Below the pieces are notes generated by a model. That model made no database searches and was not told the origin of the DNA. It saw only the letters and a program-made list of their open reading frames with translations. A program made the position numbers and the translations under genes. From Rhizobium sp. NFR07 (GTDB lineage: Bacteria; Pseudomonadota; Alphaproteobacteria; Rhizobiales; Rhizobiaceae), in NCBI RefSeq assembly GCF_900111905.1, contig NZ_FOKM01000008.1, positions 1 to 64,000 on the forward strand: a stretch of 64,000 bases of DNA, given 5' to 3'. Each line of letters begins with the position of its first letter. Position 1 is the stretch's first letter. This document shows, in pieces, positions 36,984-45,599 of the stretch.

Positions 36984-37805
36984 TCATCCGCCGCGCAGCG
37001 GGATCGCCCGCTTCACATCCTTGATGGTCGGACCGCGAACGATGCGATAGCGCGCTTCGATGAGATTGTAGATGCCGAATGCCGCCAGTCCGGCCGCGAT
37101 GGCCACATAGAGGATCGAGCCGAGCGGAAGCTGCCGCAGCCAGTCCAGCGCATCCGACATGCTTCCGGCCTGCTGCGGATCGACGCGGAACCCGGCATAG
37201 GCGAACAGGATGCCGGTCACCGCAAAAACCACTCCGCGCGCCACCAGACCATAGATGCAGATCAGGCTCAGAATGCCCTTTCGATCCGGCACGTGAATGT
37301 ATTTTTCGAACTTTCGCGTCACGCCTTTAGCTGACGTCACAATGCCGCCGGCGATGAAGCCGAGACCGACCGCGATCGCCAGATAGGAGCCGAAGGGCTG
37401 GGACATGATCCACTGCGCCAGACCTTTCTCGCCGGCTTCCTCGCTCCCGCCCCCGCCGGAAAGGGCGTGACCGATGGCATATGTTGCCAGTCCGGCATAA
37501 GTGACGGCGCTTCCGAGCAGGGCGACACGAATGACGGCCGCCTTGGCAGTGGAGCCGTGACCGTCGCTGTCTGCAAAGGACTGGGCAAGACGCCAGGCGA
37601 CAAAGCCGAACAGGCCGAGCCCGATCATCCCGACCCAGATCCGCCCGAAGGGCTGTTCGAGCAGGGTAGAGATCGCCGACTTCGTTTCCGGCTTTCCGCC
37701 CGTCACTCCCGAGAAGAGTGCCAGCCCGGCAATCAGCAGGAACACGATGCCGCGCGCGGCGTATCCTGCCTTTGCGAGCAGTTCGAAACGAAGGTTGTCG
37801 GGCAT
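36984..37805 (-). CDS. DUF1206 family membrane protein
   Basis: 273 residues made of three repeats of a two-helix unit, six helices in all. Repeat starts are visible as LAKAGYAARGIVFLLIAGLA, IRVALLGSAVTYAGLATYAI and ICIYGLVARGVVFAVTGIL, each with the G-x-x-ARG-type motif of DUF1206. Function unknown. Divergent from the DUF900 gene and convergent with the CsbD gene. Confidence 0.9.
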   Translation of the reverse strand: MPDNLRFELLAKAGYAARGIVFLLIAGLALFSGVTGGKPETKSAISTLLEQPFGRIWVGMIGLGLFGFVAWRLAQSFADSDGHGSTAKAAVIRVALLGSAVTYAGLATYAIGHALSGGGGSEEAGEKGLAQWIMSQPFGSYLAIAVGLGFIAGGIVTSAKGVTRKFEKYIHVPDRKGILSLICIYGLVARGVVFAVTGILFAYAGFRVDPQQAGSMSDALDWLRQLPLGSILYVAIAAGLAAFGIYNLIEARYRIVRGPTIKDVKRAIPLRGG

Positions 37806-38009
37806 TCTGCGCTCCGCGGCTTGTTCGGTATCCTGGCTGCTAACGCGCCAGGAGCCGGAAGGTTGTCAGCGAGCGGGGCGAGGTTCGCGACAGGCGGGCG
37901 TTGCGCGCCGGACACAAGCTCGGGAAAACGCGTTGGCGGACCGTCGGCCATCTGTGCAATCGCCGCCGAAGGATTAAGTTGCCGGCAGTTTCCTGACCCG
38001 GTTCCGCCC

Positions 38010-39107
38010 TTGCATCGCTTCCTGCTTTTCGTCCTTCTCGCCTTGACGCTCTCCGGCTGTGCCCGGCCGGGGCCGGCAAGTCTCGTCGAGGTCGAACGTC
38101 CCAAGGGCGCGAAGATCGTGACGATCCTCGTTGCCAGCGACCGGGTTCCGGCCAATGACCGTTTCCACAGCTTCACCGCTGGTCGATCGGATCGGCTGCG
38201 CTATTCGGAAGTGACCATCTCGATCCCGCCGGATCATCGGCCGCCGCAGATCGAGTGGCCGCAGGGCAGGCCGGATCCTCGGCATTCCTTCGCCGTTGTC
38301 GGCCGCAGGGATCTGACCACCGCGGAGTTCGTGCACACGGCAAGACGCATCACGCAGACTTCGGCCAGCGGGGCAACGGCCGGACTGTTCGTGCACGGTT
38401 TCAACTACACCTATCAGGAGGCGCTGTTTCGCCTGGCGCAGATGGCCGCCGATACCGGCGTGCAGGGCCCACCGATCCTGTTCGACTGGCCTTCCCAGGG
38501 GGAGGTGACGGGTTATGTCGCCGATCGGGATTCGGCGGCTTTCGCCCGCGACGATCTCGTTACCGTGCTGTCTGACCTGTCGGGCGGCGGCGTCAAGACG
38601 ACGATGCTCGCCCACAGCATGGGCGCCTGGCTTGCGGTCGAGGCCGTTCGGCAATTGTCGCTGATGGGACGAAAGGATGTCATCCGTTCCGTCGACCAGC
38701 TCGTGCTTGCGGCGCCCGATATCGACATCGATCTTCTCAAGCGGCAGCTTGCGGTGACGGAGCGCCTGCGCAAGCCGATCGTGATCCTCGCATCAAAGGA
38801 CGACATCGCGCTTGCCTTGTCGAAACGCCTTGCGGGATCCGCTGCCACGGCGGGTTCGCTCGATGTCGATGACCCGAGAACCCGAGAACTGGCTCTGAAG
38901 GAAAACCTCGATATCGTCGACATCTCCAAGCTGCCGACGCTGAATGGCTCCAGCCATGACCGTTTCGCGGCGCTCGCGGCTGTCTATCCGCATCTGCGCC
39001 AGGGGTTTGACAATCCGGTCGCCGGAACAGGCGCCATCGTTCTCAATAGCGTCGGGTCCGCCATCTCCGCGCCGTTCCGCCTCGGCGGTTCGCTGCTCGC
39101 CCAATAG
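38010..39107 (+). CDS. DUF900 alpha/beta-hydrolase lipoprotein
   Basis: 365 residues from a TTG start that gives a lipoprotein signal (HRFLLFVLLALTLSGC, lipobox LSGC); the same frame is open 540 bp upstream through the neighbour's DNA, which is not credible. Hydrolase features: FVHGFNYTYQEA, FDWPSQGE and the nucleophile elbow LAHSMGAWLAVEA, with LVLAAPDID. Probably a membrane-anchored esterase or lipase. No clear ribosome binding site is seen, so the start is uncertain. Confidence 0.8.
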   Translation: MHRFLLFVLLALTLSGCARPGPASLVEVERPKGAKIVTILVASDRVPANDRFHSFTAGRSDRLRYSEVTISIPPDHRPPQIEWPQGRPDPRHSFAVVGRRDLTTAEFVHTARRITQTSASGATAGLFVHGFNYTYQEALFRLAQMAADTGVQGPPILFDWPSQGEVTGYVADRDSAAFARDDLVTVLSDLSGGGVKTTMLAHSMGAWLAVEAVRQLSLMGRKDVIRSVDQLVLAAPDIDIDLLKRQLAVTERLRKPIVILASKDDIALALSKRLAGSAATAGSLDVDDPRTRELALKENLDIVDISKLPTLNGSSHDRFAALAAVYPHLRQGFDNPVAGTGAIVLNSVGSAISAPFRLGGSLLAQ

Positions 39108-39121
39108 TGCCGCGTGGCCTG

Positions 39122-39227
39122 CTAGAGCAGTTCCAGCAAAAGTGCGTAGCGGTTTTGCGTCCGGAACTGCTTAAGATCAAAGGATTAGAGCGATTTCGCA
39201 TTTCGAAGAAAGGCGGAAACGCTCTAG
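39122..39227. repeat. Palindromic intergenic repeat bounded by CTAGAGC
   Basis: 106 bp from CTAGAGC (39122-39128) to GCTCTAG (39221-39227). Contains two sub-palindromes: AGCAGTTCC...GGAACTGCT and AGAGCGATTTCGC...GCGGAAACGCTCT. Typical rhizobial extragenic repeat, filling the gap between two convergent genes. Confidence 0.75.
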
Positions 39228-40102
39228 GAACCCCAGACCGATCCCGGCAGCGCGCCCAGGGGGATTTTCAGATAGCGCTTGCCATTCTCCTCGGGCTCCG
39301 GCAGTTCGCCTCCACGGATATTGACCTGCAAGGCGTGGAGAATGAGTTTCGGCATCGGCAATGTCCGGTCCCGAGCTTCCCTGATCTCAACGAAGTCTTC
39401 CTTCGAGCGGCCGGCGACGTGCGGGTTTCGTGCCTTCTGTTCCGCAACGGAACTTTCCCACATGGCCTGGCGCCCACCGGGCATATAGTCGTGACCGGTG
39501 AACAGTCGGGTATCGTCCGGCAGGTTCAGGATGTCCTGAATGGATTGCCAGAGGCTCGTGGCGCTTCCGCCGGGAAAGTCCGCGCGGGCGGAGCCGCTGT
39601 CCGGCATGAACAAGGTGTCGTGGATGAAGGCCGCATCACCGACCACATAACTGATCGAGGCGAGCGTGTGGCCGGGCGAGTGCATGACCCTGACGTCAAG
39701 CTCGCCGACCTTGAAGCTGTCGCCATCTCGAAATAGCCGGTCCCACTGCGATCCGTCGCAGGCAAGGTCGGCCAGGTTGTAGATCTGTTTCCAGATCCGC
39801 TGGACATCCTGCACATGCTCGCCGATCGCCGTCGGTGCGCCCGTGCGCGATTTCAGATACCGGGCGGCCGAGAAGTGATCCGCATGCGGGTGGGTGTCGA
39901 GGATCCAGGCAAGCGTGAGCCCGCGGCTTTTGATGTAGTCGAGGATGAGATCCGCATTGGTCGTGGCGGTCGAGCCCGACTTTTCATCATAGTCCAGCAC
40001 CGGATCGACAACGGCGCAGTGGCGCGTCACCGGGCATGCCACGATATACTGGACGCTTCCGGTGCGCACGTCATGGAAGCCTGTGATCTCAGGCTGGAGC
40101 AT
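39224..40102 (-). CDS. MBL-fold hydrolase, persulfide dioxygenase-like
   Basis: 292 residues. Metal site DTHPHADHFSAARYL (HxHxDH) at about 69-83, SPGHTLASISYVV, HDTLFMPDSGSARADFPGG and LFTGHDYMPGG. The pattern fits the ETHE1/Blh group that oxidises glutathione persulfide to sulfite. It overlaps by 14 bp a PLP enzyme of the cysteine-desulfurase family, supporting a role in persulfide handling. A plain glyoxalase-type hydrolase is the alternative. Confidence 0.85.
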   Translation of the reverse strand: MLQPEITGFHDVRTGSVQYIVACPVTRHCAVVDPVLDYDEKSGSTATTNADLILDYIKSRGLTLAWILDTHPHADHFSAARYLKSRTGAPTAIGEHVQDVQRIWKQIYNLADLACDGSQWDRLFRDGDSFKVGELDVRVMHSPGHTLASISYVVGDAAFIHDTLFMPDSGSARADFPGGSATSLWQSIQDILNLPDDTRLFTGHDYMPGGRQAMWESSVAEQKARNPHVAGRSKEDFVEIREARDRTLPMPKLILHALQVNIRGGELPEPEENGKRYLKIPLGALPGSVWGS

Positions 40103-41612
40103 GGTCCAGTTCCTCCGTCATTCCGACGCGCAGCCCGGCTCCGATGCGCGGAGAGAAGATTGCCCGAGCTGGATCGACCTCGTAGAAGGGCTCGAAGTCC
40201 GTTGCGTCCGCGGCGATCTGCGCCACGGAATCGAGGATGAACCGGACTTTCTCATCCGGCAGCAGGACGCTGAAATTGAGGCGGATGAAGCCGGGTTTCC
40301 TGATTTCGTCGCCTGAGAGGATCGCCTGCCTGATCGCCTCGGACTGTTCGTCGTCGATTGCGAGCAGCCGATGCACATAGGGGCCCGCGCAGGCGCAGCC
40401 ACCGCGGGCCTGGATGCCGAACCGGTCGCTCAGCATGCGGGTAACCAGCTGCTGATGGACGTAGCCGCCGCTACCGTCCTTCACCCGGAAGGAAAAGATC
40501 GGCAGCCGATCCGCGTGCGGGAGGCCGAGAATTTGCAGCCGCGGCACGTCCTTCCAGGCCGCAAAGGCCTGCCGCGCCAGTTCCCTGTTGCGCGACGCCA
40601 TGCGCTCTCGTCCGATCGCGTCCTTGACGATGAAGGCGAGGGCGGCCCTGATGTCGCCGACCACATTCGGAGTGCCGGCCTCCTCGCGGGCTTCGAGGCT
40701 GTCGCTATAGTCATGCGCCGTCGGGGATACGAACTTGACCGTGCCACCGCCGGGCCAGGAAGGCTTGTCGGTGGAAAGCCCGTCGCGACGAAGGATGAGA
40801 ATGCCGGATGCACCCGGTCCACCGATGAATTTGTGCGGGGAGACGACGACCGCGTCGATTTCCGCGCCCGTTGCCGGCGACATGGAAATCGGTATGTAGG
40901 GACCGGCCCCCGCATAATCCCAGATCATCTTCGCGCCCGCGGCTTTCACCATCGCGGTGATTGCCGCCACGTCGCTGGTGATCCCGGTGATATTGGAGGC
41001 GGCCGAGAACGAACAGATCGTCACTTCGGGCGATCCGTCGCGGAGCGCGCCGGCAAGCAGCGTGAGGTCTGGTCCGCCATCGGCATGTTCCGCAATCTCG
41101 ACGATCTCGGCCCCGCTCTCGCGCCATGGAAGGATGTTGGAGTGGTGTTCATAAGGGCCGATGATAACCCGGACGCGCTTGCCTGCCGCGACGGCATTCG
41201 TCACGCCGAACAGTTTGACCAGGCGGTTGATGCCCGATGTTGCGCCGGAGCCGGTGAAGATGACGGCATGTTTGTCGGTGGCGCCGCAAAAGCCGCCGAT
41301 CAGTACGCGCGCCTCGCGGCGCATCCGCGTCATGAAGCCTCCGCAATAGGACGCCTCCGTATGGCTGTTGGCGTAATAGGGCAGCACTTCCTCGAGGATG
41401 AAACGCTCGACCTGATGGAGCGCGCGGCCGGATGCCACATAGTCCGCATAGACCAGCTCTTTCCTCCCGAACGGTCCGTCGATCTTCACATGGGCGCCTA
41501 CCAGCCCGTCGCGGAGCTGGCTGATCGCGTCGGCACTGTTCAGGCTATCCCGAAACGCGGAGAGCGGCGTCGATACTGTCTTTACGGGCGGTCGAGCGGC
41601 ATCCACGATCAA
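40089..41612 (-). CDS. Class V aminotransferase, cysteine-desulfurase-like
   Basis: PLP enzyme expected to act on cysteine or a related sulfur amino acid. 507 residues, longer than IscS/SufS. Visible: YADYVASGRALHQVE, NSHTEASYCGG, IFTGSGATSGINRL, IGPYEHHSNILPWRESGAE, DYAGAGPY, VVVSPHKFIGGPGASG with the PLP lysine (about 258), and RGGCACAGPYVHRLL with a candidate catalytic cysteine. Last ~50 residues are extra. First gene of a two-gene operon, divergent from an Lrp-type regulator. Confidence 0.87.
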   Translation of the reverse strand: MIVDAARPPVKTVSTPLSAFRDSLNSADAISQLRDGLVGAHVKIDGPFGRKELVYADYVASGRALHQVERFILEEVLPYYANSHTEASYCGGFMTRMRREARVLIGGFCGATDKHAVIFTGSGATSGINRLVKLFGVTNAVAAGKRVRVIIGPYEHHSNILPWRESGAEIVEIAEHADGGPDLTLLAGALRDGSPEVTICSFSAASNITGITSDVAAITAMVKAAGAKMIWDYAGAGPYIPISMSPATGAEIDAVVVSPHKFIGGPGASGILILRRDGLSTDKPSWPGGGTVKFVSPTAHDYSDSLEAREEAGTPNVVGDIRAALAFIVKDAIGRERMASRNRELARQAFAAWKDVPRLQILGLPHADRLPIFSFRVKDGSGGYVHQQLVTRMLSDRFGIQARGGCACAGPYVHRLLAIDDEQSEAIRQAILSGDEIRKPGFIRLNFSVLLPDEKVRFILDSVAQIAADATDFEPFYEVDPARAIFSPRIGAGLRVGMTEELDHAPA

Positions 41613-41631
41613 TCTCCTTGCGGCGGATATT

Positions 41632-41646
41632 GATATGGATCATATC
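41632..41646. promoter_or_regulatory. Candidate operator for the Lrp-type regulator
   Basis: GATATG-GAT-CATATC, a perfect 6-3-6 dyad in the 94-bp divergent promoter region, with another CATATC half-site at 41699-41704 just before the regulator start. Position and symmetry suit autoregulation plus control of the PLP enzyme operon. Confidence 0.5.
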
Positions 41647-41706
41647 CTTCTTCGAGGTGGGAAATGTTCACCTTTTTTCTGCGATAGGCGAAGGAATGCA
41701 TATCAA

Positions 41707-42189
41707 ATGAACGAAGAAGCGATAAAATTCGATGATTTTGATATGAAAATTCTGACCGCCATGCAGGTCGACTCAAATCTTTCCCAGCGCGATCTCGCAG
41801 ACAAGGTCGGTATGTCCCAGAACGCCTGCTGGCGGCGCCTGCAGCGGCTGCACGCGCTGGGCCTGATCCGCGGAGCGCACAGCGAGATCAATCTGCACGC
41901 GCTCGGGCTTGATCTCACCGTCTTCGTGATGATCCGTACGCGCCACCATTCCAAGGAATGGAGCGATGCATTTCGGGAAAGAGTGGAGAAGCTGCCCGAA
42001 GTGATCGACTTCTATCGTATCGGCGGAGAATGGGACTACCTGATAAAGGTCGTCACGCGCGGCATGTCGGGCTATGACGCCTTCTATCAGAAACTGATCG
42101 CGGATTTCGATCTTGCGACCGTGACGGGTTTCTTCTCGATGGAAGCCATCATCAACAACCGTCCGGTGGATCTGGGCAGGCTGCGTTAG
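41707..42189 (+). CDS. Lrp/AsnC family transcriptional regulator
   Basis: 160 residues from ATG 41707. N-terminal HTH (about 10-60; LSQRDLADKVGMSQNACWRR), linker strand, C-terminal RAM/ligand domain (VFVMIRTRHHSKEW, YDAFYQKLIADFDLATV). Divergent from the desulfurase-like and persulfide-dioxygenase-like genes. In E. coli a related regulator (DecR/YbaO) responds to cysteine, so a sulfur-amino-acid ligand is a reasonable inference. Confidence 0.93.
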   Translation: MNEEAIKFDDFDMKILTAMQVDSNLSQRDLADKVGMSQNACWRRLQRLHALGLIRGAHSEINLHALGLDLTVFVMIRTRHHSKEWSDAFRERVEKLPEVIDFYRIGGEWDYLIKVVTRGMSGYDAFYQKLIADFDLATVTGFFSMEAIINNRPVDLGRLR

Positions 42190-42288
42190 GCTATGACGCG
42201 CACATAAGTCTGGCCCGCGCCCCTTACCAAACATGATCACGCCACATTCCAGCGTTCGGTTGACGAAGTCGCGAAGGAGGAGTGCGCA

Positions 42289-43224
42289 GTGGACATCAAT
42301 ACAGCGTTGAAGGCTTTCATCCGAACCGTGGAACGAGGATCGATCACGAGCGCTGCAAGGGATCTGGGTGTCTCGCAGCCGGCGGTCACGAAACATCTCG
42401 CAAACCTGGAGCGTCATCTAAAGACGCGGCTCCTCGAACGGTCATCCAGGAGCATCCGTCCTACCATCGAGGGAATGGAACTCTACGAAGCCAGCCGGTT
42501 GGCGATCGCCTCGATCGACGCAGCCCTGGAAGGGGCGATGATCAACACCGGCGAGATCAGCGGAAACCTGCGAATACATGCGCCGTCCTGCATCGGAGCC
42601 CAGCACCTTCAGGTTTTCGTGGGGGATTTTCAGGACCAGCATCCGGCCGTGACGATCGAACTTGTCCTCGACGACCGCATCGTTGATCTGATCTACGATA
42701 ACTTCGACCTTACCTTGCGCTACGGGAAGATCCTGGAACAGGAGGTGGTGGCGCGCAGAGTGGGTTGGGTCCGTCGGTTCCTGGTCGCGTCCCCGGAATA
42801 TCTGGAGAAGGCAGGTCCGGTGTACGAGCCGCAGAGCCTCTCCAATTTGAATGTCATAGCGACGTTGAGAACGCCATCAAACCGGGGGACGGTCTCGTTT
42901 TACCATGATAGCGGTCGGGTTGAGGTCGTGTCGATCAACCCGGTTCTCAAGACGAACAGCGCGCAGGTGATGACGAGCGCAATATTGCGCGGAAGGGGCA
43001 TAGGGCTCGTTCAGCAAAACCTGGTGACCGATCTTTTGCGACGGGGCGAGGTTGTCCGCGTCTTGCCGGATTATACGCTCGAATCCTCGGAAGCGTTTCT
43101 CGCCTATCCTTCCACGAAGTTCATGCGCCCGGTCGTGCGGGCATTTACGGATTTCGTCATGCCGAGGCTCAGAGCTCTGGAAGGCCTGATGCAAAACGAG
43201 GAGAGAAGGATGGAGGATGCATAA
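42289..43224 (+). CDS. LysR family transcriptional regulator
   Basis: 311 residues from GTG 42289 with AAGGAGGAG upstream. HTH at about 1-60 (FIRTVERGSITSAARDLGVS, QPAVTKHLANLERHL), effector domain 90-295 (DLTLRYGKILEQEVVARRVG, AFLAYPSTKFMRPVVRAF), matching the subgroup with DxxLR-type signatures. Target unknown; downstream genes on the same strand are possible targets. Confidence 0.93.
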   Translation: MDINTALKAFIRTVERGSITSAARDLGVSQPAVTKHLANLERHLKTRLLERSSRSIRPTIEGMELYEASRLAIASIDAALEGAMINTGEISGNLRIHAPSCIGAQHLQVFVGDFQDQHPAVTIELVLDDRIVDLIYDNFDLTLRYGKILEQEVVARRVGWVRRFLVASPEYLEKAGPVYEPQSLSNLNVIATLRTPSNRGTVSFYHDSGRVEVVSINPVLKTNSAQVMTSAILRGRGIGLVQQNLVTDLLRRGEVVRVLPDYTLESSEAFLAYPSTKFMRPVVRAFTDFVMPRLRALEGLMQNEERRMEDA

Positions 43225-43331
43225 CCGGTAGTTATCGCCGCCATCACTGGTTGCACATAGATCGCCTGCAGGAAATCCGCCACTGTCACGGACGTCGCGG
43301 GTCATTGAAACGAAAGAGTGCGAACCGGTTA

Positions 43332-44054
43332 ATGCAATATCACTCCATTTCTCGCAGAGGGTTTCTCCTCTCATCCCTGGCAGCCCCAGCAATCCTGACG
43401 GGTTGCACCACGCCTCAGGCGAGTATGTCTCCGGGCGTCGCGCCCGGTCCTGCGGGCGCACCGCTCGCTTATTCTCCGGATCCGGAACTCGAGGCTCGCT
43501 ACGCCGCCTTCGAGGACGGAGGTTTCCTTGTTCCGGCCGTCCCTTACCAGAAAATGGATCCCGCTTTCCTGCGGCAGCGCGTCAGTGATCCCACAGGCGA
43601 GGCGCCGGGAACCGTCGTGGTGGATACGCCTGGACGCTTCCTCTACCTGGTCGAGCCTGATGGCATGGCAATGAGATATGGTGTCGGCATCGGGCGAGAG
43701 GGGTTTGCCTGGGAAGGCGATGGCGTGATCCATTGGCGTCAGCCCTGGCCGAGGTGGAAGCCGCCTGGCGAGATGATCGCGCGGCAGCCGGACCTGGAGA
43801 GATATTCCGTTGCGAATGGCGGCATGGATCCCGGCTTGATGAACCCGCTTGGCGCCCGCGCCCTCTACATTTTCCAGAACAGGCAGGATACGCTTTATCG
43901 CCTTCACGGCAGTCCGGAATGGAATTCGATTGGACGCTCCGTCTCGTCGGGGTGCGTGCGGCTCGTCAACCACGACATTGTCGACCTTTACGAGCGCATC
44001 CCTCACCATGCGAGGATCGTCGTATACCAGACGCCGATCGCAGGAACCGCTTGA
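43332..44054 (+). CDS. L,D-transpeptidase (YkuD) lipoprotein
   Basis: Cross-links peptidoglycan or attaches proteins to it. 240 residues from ATG 43332. SRRGFLLSSLAAPAILTGC combines a twin-arginine start with a lipobox. YkuD domain at about 95-235: GRFLYLVEPDGMAMRYGVGI, PWPRWKPPGEMI, YRLHGSPEWNSIGRSVSSGC followed by VRL, with the catalytic His and Cys. Rhizobia carry many paralogues; specific role unknown. Confidence 0.92.
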   Translation: MQYHSISRRGFLLSSLAAPAILTGCTTPQASMSPGVAPGPAGAPLAYSPDPELEARYAAFEDGGFLVPAVPYQKMDPAFLRQRVSDPTGEAPGTVVVDTPGRFLYLVEPDGMAMRYGVGIGREGFAWEGDGVIHWRQPWPRWKPPGEMIARQPDLERYSVANGGMDPGLMNPLGARALYIFQNRQDTLYRLHGSPEWNSIGRSVSSGCVRLVNHDIVDLYERIPHHARIVVYQTPIAGTA

Positions 44055-44120
44055 TCGGAAGCCGGTACCGCATGCCGTGGCTCAGCCGAGTGCAGATCAC
44101 GACAAGCGGACGTCGCGAAT

Positions 44121-44552
44121 ATGGCTTCGACATGTCTCCGCAAGGCGCCACTTGAGAAAAAGGACGAGCCCATCGCTACGGAAGAAAACAAGGCGAATGT
44201 GATCGCTTTCTACGAACTCATGTTCAATGACTGCCGGCCTCGTGAAGCGCTCGAGCTTTACGGCGGCGCCGAATATGTACAGCACAATCCGCACGTGGAG
44301 AGCGGAAGGGACGGTTTCGTCTCCTATTTCGAGCGGATGGCAAGGGAATGGCCGGGAAAGTCCGTCGAGATCAAGCGGGTGATCGCGGAAGACGACCTGG
44401 TCGTCGTGCATTGCCTTCAGCATTGGCCCGGAGGAGACGATTATGCCGCCATCGACATCTTCAGGCTGGATCTCGGCGGCAAGATTGTCGAGCACTGGGA
44501 TGTTCTTCAAGTCATGCCTCAGCGGTCCGCCAATCCGAACGGCATGTTCTAG
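44121..44552 (+). CDS. SnoaL-like NTF2-fold protein
   Basis: 143 residues. After a short N terminus: [60 protein letters not shown] and [10 protein letters not shown], the SnoaL/polyketide-cyclase-like pattern. No good ribosome binding site before the ATG, so the start may be wrong. Possibly co-transcribed with the RidA-like gene; enzymatic role not known. Confidence 0.8.
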   Translation: MASTCLRKAPLEKKDEPIATEENKANVIAFYELMFNDCRPREALELYGGAEYVQHNPHVESGRDGFVSYFERMAREWPGKSVEIKRVIAEDDLVVVHCLQHWPGGDDYAAIDIFRLDLGGKIVEHWDVLQVMPQRSANPNGMF

Positions 44553-44669
44553 ATGTCCCTGTCCTGTCGAAGGGGGCTGGTGCGCCTATCGAGGGCCTCC
44601 TGATCAAGGTCGAAGAACGGACACGACCCGAGCCGGGTGTTCAGAATTCTCAAGCAGAAGGATCCTACC

Positions 44670-45059
44670 ATGTCGAAAACAGAAGTCGTGTTTCCTGAAA
44701 ACCGTGCCCTTTACGAACGGGATCGCTATTCGGCGGCAATCCGCTCCGGGGAACATCTGTTTGTCTCTGGTCAGGTTGGAAGTCGTTCCGACGGCTCTCC
44801 CGAACCCGATTTCCCGGCCCAGGTTCGCCAGGCGTTCCGTAACCTTGAATCAGTGCTGAGCGCCGCCGGCTGCAGTTTTCGGGATATCATTGACGTGACG
44901 AGCTTCCATACCGACCCTGAAAGCCAGTTCGCAGCAGTGATGGAAGCCAAGAACGAGGCTTTCCCTCAAGCTCCATACCCTGCCTGGACGGCGGTCGGAG
45001 TGACCTGGCTCAACGGCTTCGATTTCGAGATCAAGGTGATCGCGCGCATACCGGATTAG
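44670..45059 (+). CDS. RidA family protein, atypical
   Basis: 129 residues from ATG 44670 (AAGGA upstream). YSAAIRSGEHLFVSGQVGSR, VRQAFRNLESVLSAAGCSF, DIIDVTSFHTDP and FPQAPYPAWTAVGVTWLNGF match the Rid/YjgF fold. In true RidA the position before the TAV-type strand is an arginine that binds the carboxylate; here it is Trp (PAWTAV), so imine-deaminase activity on usual substrates is doubtful. Confidence 0.88.
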   Translation: MSKTEVVFPENRALYERDRYSAAIRSGEHLFVSGQVGSRSDGSPEPDFPAQVRQAFRNLESVLSAAGCSFRDIIDVTSFHTDPESQFAAVMEAKNEAFPQAPYPAWTAVGVTWLNGFDFEIKVIARIPD

Positions 45060-45221
45060 TACGTATATTGCCGTCATCTCTTGCCGAGAGACTTTGTCGC
45101 GCGGCGGATTGGCAAGACAGGATGATCGGACAGCAGGGGCCTGAAATCCGCGATGGATGCCGCTCGTTGAAGACAGATGGCTTGAGGATACGCGTGAAAT
45201 TTGGCGATCCGTCATCGGCTT

Positions 45222-45569
45222 TCACTGCGCAACAAGTGCTTTGGCGGTGCCTTCGGGATCGACTGCAATAACCTTCAGATAGGCGCGTGCCGGCTGGTCC
45301 GGCTCGGAGCGTCCCTGTTCCCAATCGCGCAGCGTGCCGAGCGGGATCTTGTAGCGGGCGGAAAACTCTTCCTGGGTGAGACGAAGCGCGCGGCGGATGA
45401 CCTTTACTTGTGGCATGCGGGGGGCTGCGCGAAGCTGCTCGGCGGTCATCGGCGGATTGTCGGGATCGGCAAGCGCATTGGCCTCCGCTTCCTCGTCGGT
45501 CATGGCGTCGAGGCGGGGCCAGTCGGTTTGGGGTGGTCTAGAAGCTGCCATCCGTACCCGGAAATCCAT
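45222..45569 (-). CDS. HTH antitoxin-like regulator (YiaG/COG2944 type)
   Basis: 115 residues; a start six codons later (45551) is equally good. Pattern: MTDEEAEANALADPDNPPM, then the HTH RRALRLTQEEFSARYKIPLG, TLRDWEQGRSEPDQPARAYL. Such proteins are usually antitoxins encoded after BrnT-type toxins. No BrnT-like gene is present; directly upstream are two unassigned genes on the same strand, with a 30-bp gap. Confidence 0.85.
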   Translation of the reverse strand: MDFRVRMAASRPPQTDWPRLDAMTDEEAEANALADPDNPPMTAEQLRAAPRMPQVKVIRRALRLTQEEFSARYKIPLGTLRDWEQGRSEPDQPARAYLKVIAVDPEGTAKALVAQ

Positions 45570-45599
45570 ATCTTATCGGCAACACCCGCGATCCTTAGT

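Noticed and set aside
37467..38009. Upstream extension of the DUF900 lipoprotein gene by about 180 codons
   Set aside because: The extension is opposite the DUF1206 gene, has no domain, and would bury the lipoprotein signal.
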